From NCBI RefSeq assembly GCF_027580225.2, contig NC_073355.2:16423501-16487500 (forward strand): a stretch of DNA of 64,000 nt, written 5' to 3'. Source of the stretch: Misgurnus anguillicaudatus. Lineage: Eukaryota; Chordata; Actinopteri; Cypriniformes; Cobitidae. Every line of letters begins with the position of its first letter. Position 1 is the first letter of the stretch. Below, one piece after another: positions 59,121-64,000 of the stretch. Made by a program: the position numbers and the translations under genes. The notes under the pieces are model-generated. The model was not told where the DNA came from, did not search any database, and saw only the letters and a list, made by a program, of their open reading frames with translations.

Positions 59121-61048
59121 AATAAACATTTTATAATAAAATATATCACTGCAATGTACAACGCCTGCATGCGACTTACACACTTTAAAACCACAGTGAT
59201 TGACTGTGTTTATACACCATACAGTGTACAGTTTCAGAAATGCTTCAGTCTCACAACCGTCTGCTACAGGAGGGTCCGGTCACGCTGGAAGTTTTTGTAT
59301 GCAAATATATTCCACCTCTGGAGCAGAAACTTTCCCACCCTGATTAAATAGGCAAGAAATCCACCGTACTGCTCAAAACACGATAGAGGTCTTTGGCAAT
59401 AGGCTGTGTATCACTGTTGTATCTTGCCCCGACATCACATAAATGATGCAAGAGACGGCAGATTTGATTGGTATGTGTGCCTGCACCCAAAGGAGGAATT
59501 TTAATAAGCTGTTGAATAGAGGTTTACATGCTCTCGTATAACACCGGCTCTGTTTTCCTTTCAGTTACTTTGAGATGCTAGGAAAGTGCGGTTTTTGTTT
59601 CTTGTGAATAAACCTTTATTCTTATGAAATGTTTTCTCCTTACACGCTCTCAATCTTCTTTCTGGCCTTTCATTGAATTAATTTTCTTTTCATATATTTT
59701 AAAAACTCTATCTCCACTGAACATTATACATACATTTTTAATCCTGTAGATCTTATCTTGAATGTCCTTGAGTCTGGCGTCTCTGTAAAGACATTTAATG
59801 AGGTGGTATATTGATTTTGTCCACGATGAAGTCGGAGCACATAGGTGAAATGATAAAAAGCTTATGGAGCTTAGCTACAGAGTTTAGTTAGGGGGTCCAA
59901 AACACAGATTTCCTGCAGTACAGCTATTTTAACAACTCTCTAGTTCATATTTTAGCTGTATGAACTCGCCCTGTTACCAAAGGCATCAGGCACCTGTTTG
60001 TTTTGAAGGGGCATCATCAGTGCCAGTTCAGGTTCACTTTGTGCTCACAGTGAGATAAGACGTAACCAACACATTTTAACAGCTTATTTCTTCTGTAAGA
60101 GTACATTTTTGGTAAGCAAGCATTCTTTTATCTGAACAAACACAAGATGATGTGATCATGTTTCTGACGCAAACCTTCGGAGGTACTCCAGTGGTATTTG
60201 AAAGGAGGTGGCATCATTAGTGATGCCAATAACATAAATATCAGTCTTGAGACTAATAAAATCCTTTTTCAGACAGTAATACATGTAATGGGGCACGGTC
60301 GGTGTTCATGAATGGCTTGGTTTTGTTGGCGTCATGTCCACATTATCATCATATGGGCAGACAAAGTTTTTAATTTCTCTTTTATAGTTGAGAGGCATCA
60401 CCACATTCCTGCTCATCATCCATATCAAAGTCACTTTTTTCAAATTTAGATGATATAAATGACATCATACCACATTGTAGATAAGACAGTCATGGCTAGT
60501 AGAATTCTGGAAAAAAAAAACACTGATTATTTCCATGCTTATTAATCATGATGCAAATCATTTCCAATCACATTTATACATTACAAAGGATTCACCCATT
60601 CCACAGAATTCACCAATACTGTCTAAGAAGCTTTTTGTCCTCTATTTATAATGCTAATATCACCTATACCCCCCACATTCCAAAACATTATCACCTGACC
60701 TTCATGCAGAAAACAGATATTTGAGCAAACAAAGCCAAGGCAAGATAACAGGACCAGCTAAGAATATTTTTATAAACAATAAGATACAAATAGTTTCAAT
60801 TATTGGCGCATAAATACTTACAAATTATTAAATAAATTATTGATTTCCTTTAAACTTGTGTAATAATCTTAAAACTTTGATTACAACTCAAAATAGACAT
60901 TTAACATCAATATTATATTTTGTTGCTACAAAAGAATGATCAAAAAAGTAAATTTTTAACAGTTTAGAAGAACAGCAAATTCATGTAATGTGGAAGGTGC
61001 ACAGGTACATTTTGTTACCCTTCAGACCCAACGTTGTAAAACCACAAC
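59121..61048. other. no feature recognised
   Basis: Repeat-poor intergenic DNA with no supported gene. Confidence 0.4.
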
Positions 61049-61334
61049 TTAAAGGAACAGTATGTAAAAAATGTATATCAATTAATCATAAAATGGCCCT
61101 GATATGTCACTAGACATTTAGAAAACATTTTCATTTCAAATACTTATATCACTGACAACAGTGGTCTGGCCAGGATATTGTCATTTAAAAAGTGGAGTTG
61201 CAGCCCTCAACTGATGTTTATGTTGTCATTTTGTGTATTGGCCTCCAGTTGTGTGATTGCAGTACCAGTTTTAGCCACAAGGTTTGTTATTGCAATACCA
61301 GTTTTGGCCACAATCCTACAAACTGTTCCTTTAA
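61049..61334. mobile_element. TTAA-flanked MITE
   Basis: TTAA at 61049-61052 and 61331-61334. The ends AGGAACAGTATGTAA and CAAACTGTTCCT are inverted. Two overlapping 64-67-codon frames lie inside it and in a small duplicated segment (ATTGCAGTACCAG / ATTGCAATACCAG), so they are not genes. Confidence 0.82.
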
Positions 61335-62590
61335 AATCTTATATAATCAAAACATTCAGCTGTATCTTAAAATCTGCATGATCTAGATCATAACCATTCA
61401 CAGAAAAAAATATTTTAGACATTTTACTTACATGATTGTTGATTTATTTAGTCCAGTAAAAAAGGTTATGTTCCTCATGGCAGTTTTGCAGGTTTTGTAA
61501 GTTCATGGCAAGCAAACCTATTTACAAAGTCTACCATTGCAGGGTCAAAAATTAGGACTTTTTAAGTTGTGTAAATGTGGTTTTAAAGAGAAAAAAACAT
61601 GTACAGGTATACTTTATTAGTTTTTAAAATGAGGGTTTTACAGGGTTAAATCACCCCTTATTGGATTGGGCCTGACGCAACTTCTTGTTAAAGTAATGAG
61701 AACCTCTTTGAGTTTTTGGAGAGTTGGCAGACAACACTGCTTTTATTAAAAAATCTAACATATGCTGATATATGCAACAAACAGGTCTGGTGGTTTATCG
61801 GGATTTGTCATGGCACAAATTGCTTAAAAAGAGAAAAGATCACAAAATGGCTTCAGGTTTGCCAGGGTCCCCCATTCAGTTAAAGCCATTGTGATGAATG
61901 AGCACAATTCAATTCAATGATAATGGCAAACGTGAGAAAATCTGTTTCGTTTAATTTTAAGTATCCATGTTTGTCAGGCAGTCCTAAGGTCCTTGAGCTT
62001 GAAATCTTGCCTCATTATCTCCGCTAGATTTTGTTAATTTGATCCGCATTAGTATCTGTGGACGTAATGTGTTTTCGAAACATTGCCTTACTGTTATTCT
62101 CTCAATTAATGTAATGTTTCAAATTCGCATCCGCCTCAGGGTGAGAGTTTGCAGCTGCTGTCAGGATGTGCCCGTGTCTGTTTGTTTTGAACAAACAGAT
62201 GTCTCTCAAACAGAATATGAGATACGTTCACTTGAAAAGAGCGAGTCTAGCGAAAGATTTCTGTTGTCTGCTGTGTTTCGAGACCGCCATGTTATATTCA
62301 TGAATTCTGAGAATTCATACATTGTATGTGGATGGTCTGGAACGGCGCTTATCACTTAATTGCATGGAAAAGAGTCGGCAGAGAAAATCACGAGAGATTG
62401 CAGGTTTGACGTGCAGAAAAAGAAATCCCTCAAAATCCATCAATCTATCCATTCCAATGTCTTCTATTGAAAATAAAAGTCGCAAGCATCAAAATGTGTA
62501 CTTGGGTTCTGGATTCAAAAAACCTTGAGCAAACCTTAGGGGTGCATAAAAATTTTATGACCATATAGTAACAGAAGAGAAGCAATAATA

Positions 62591-62594
<4 letters not shown>
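61335..62594. other. no feature recognised
   Basis: The 106-codon frame at 62039-62359 has no recognised domain and no convincing splice context. Confidence 0.4.

Positions 62595-62637
<43 letters not shown>
62595..62637. repeat. (TC)n microsatellite
   Basis: About 43 bp of uninterrupted TC repeat. Confidence 0.95.
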
Positions 62638-62641
<4 letters not shown>

Positions 62642-63723
62642 GTGTTTATCAGAGACTCATACTGTTACATCATTAATCATTGGGCCGAGTTTGGCATAAG
62701 CAGATTGCTTTCAGTAAGTTGCTGTTTTCTCCTCCAATTATAATTTAAATACATCGCTTGCAGACATAAACAAAAGCCATTGATCAGATTTTAGAGGAAA
62801 CAAAACAAATGCTTTTCTCAACCGATTAGACATATTTCTGTAAACCAAGTTCAATATTGTCAAATTAACACAGCCGTTAAAAAGATTTACGCAAAATGCC
62901 TACCGTGTTGTGTTTGAGATGACTTTAAAAAGATTAAAACTGACATTAAAATTTAAACTTATTAACTGTTGTTTAATATACTGAGTACATTAGAGCATTC
63001 TGGGAAATGACCTGGCATTCGCTATTCAGTTCTAAATGGTACATAATCTATAGACGGTTTCAGCAACAACAATATAAACAAACAGCTTTTTTGAGTTCTG
63101 CAACGGACGGATACCGGCATAAAAGTGTCTAAAACGGGTGGATTGTGACATTCCTAAAATTCACGGGTGGGAAGCAGGTAGTAGCGCGAATAAAAATATG
63201 TGCAATATTTGTATGTATAAATTACCATTACAAGCGCAACATGACATTTGACCCATCACGTCACCACCACTGCGACAGTGCGCGACCTTTGTTGATGCTT
63301 CTCGTAGCCTAGTTGGAGCAAGCGTTGCAGGAGTTGCATAAAGTTTGCTGGTAATAGCTGGAAGCTGGGAACGTCTTCTCTTAGGAAGCATTTCGAGACA
63401 CAGCAGGGGTTGTGTATGTAGGTTGTATTTTTTCTTGTTCTTTTTTTCATTAATAGGTCTATTTGTGTATAGTTATCAGGTTCCATAGCATATTTATGTG
63501 CCGATGGTAGGTTACTTGAATGGTGCAATACAAAGCGCACTTTAGACTGTTTCATTAGCCCATTCATGACGCTGTTGTGATGTTGAGAAAGATATGAGAT
63601 AAAAAATAAAGCACTGTAATTGGAATGATTTTAGCATGTGTCATTTATGCGGATACGGGTCAGGTAACGGGCCAAATATTAACGAGTCTGGGTGGGTGCG
63701 GATTTAATTTTGATATTATCACA
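62638..63723. other. intergenic DNA with one repeat end
   Basis: CTATAGACGGTTTCAGCAAC at 63048 matches the ends at 58329 and, inverted, 58637. Its partner end is not seen. The 97-103-codon minus-strand frames have no recognised domain. Confidence 0.4.
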
Positions 63724-64000
63724 TAGGGCTGGGCGGTATGACGGTATATTCCGTTACCGCGGAATAAATTGTCAGACGTAACAGATTTTTCTATTCCGTC
63801 TATTCCGCGGAATGCAAATAAGTGGGCGTGGCTAACTCTGCCCTCCAGCATGTTAGACTGAGTGTGTCGGAGAAACACGTAAAATAGTTCACTTATAAAA
63901 AAATTTATAAGAGTTATTTGTGTCATTTTTATAATAAGTGCTAGTGAATCCACCGCGGATCATGCAGCGAGACTCTTGTCTTGCTCGCTCTCGCGCTCTC
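63724..64000. mobile_element. hAT end ('TAGGGCTGGGCGGTATGAC'), runs off the window
   Basis: TAGGGCTGGGCGGTATGACG begins a known type of fish hAT terminus, followed by CCGCGGAAT words. The other end and the target duplication lie beyond position 64000. Confidence 0.75.

Overview
The window looks like a stretch of teleost fish nuclear genome, most likely from a cyprinid. The reasons are a vertebrate hs3st4 exon, the AT-rich base composition, and dense small DNA transposons of types familiar from zebrafish and carp: hAT MITEs, TTAA-flanked elements, the 'GGATAGTTCACCCAAAAAT' MITE and a tRNA-derived SINE with an L2-type tail. No bacterial-style gene organisation is present. Nearly all of the short open frames are chance frames.

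Host gene. One host coding exon is clear: the terminal exon of heparan sulfate glucosamine 3-O-sulfotransferase 4 (hs3st4), + strand, 28061-28715. It starts at a good splice acceptor and ends at a stop codon. The first exon (N-terminal membrane anchor and PAPS loop) is not in the window. Human HS3ST4 has one very long intron before this exon, so positions 1-28060 are most simply read as the 3' part of that intron, and everything after 28715 as 3' UTR and intergenic DNA.

Layout. 1-28 kb (intron): scattered MITEs and two repeat-poor stretches (about 20.9-22.7 kb and 27.0-28.06 kb). It also holds a three-deep transposon nest at 12.2-13.6 kb and a TIR element filled by an alternating A/B repeat of about 115 bp at 25.7-27.0 kb. 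28-33 kb: 3' UTR and more MITEs. 33.4-39.2 kb: a 5.5-kb CACTA-like element inside a hAT MITE. It carries a chain of splice-flanked exon-like blocks on the minus strand, with a ZNF143/THAP11-type promoter motif upstream. 41-42.1 kb: a TTAA element whose two halves are each duplicated. 43.4-51.6 kb: a stack of nested hAT-like elements. Inside it sit a non-autonomous LTR retrotransposon (45823-48760, TSD TTGGG, one 745-codon frame made largely of coding minisatellites) and a hairpin with arms of about 190 bp. 53.2 kb: a truncated hAT transposase with a BED-finger piece. 56.3-59.1 kb: an element with long inverted ends. From 59 kb to the end the DNA is sparse intergenic sequence, and a further hAT end runs off the window.

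The main interest is structural. Several insertions are dated relative to one another by target-site duplications readable in the sequence, and several non-autonomous elements have amplified their interiors. All family names rest on termini, target-site duplications and remembered consensus, not on a database search.
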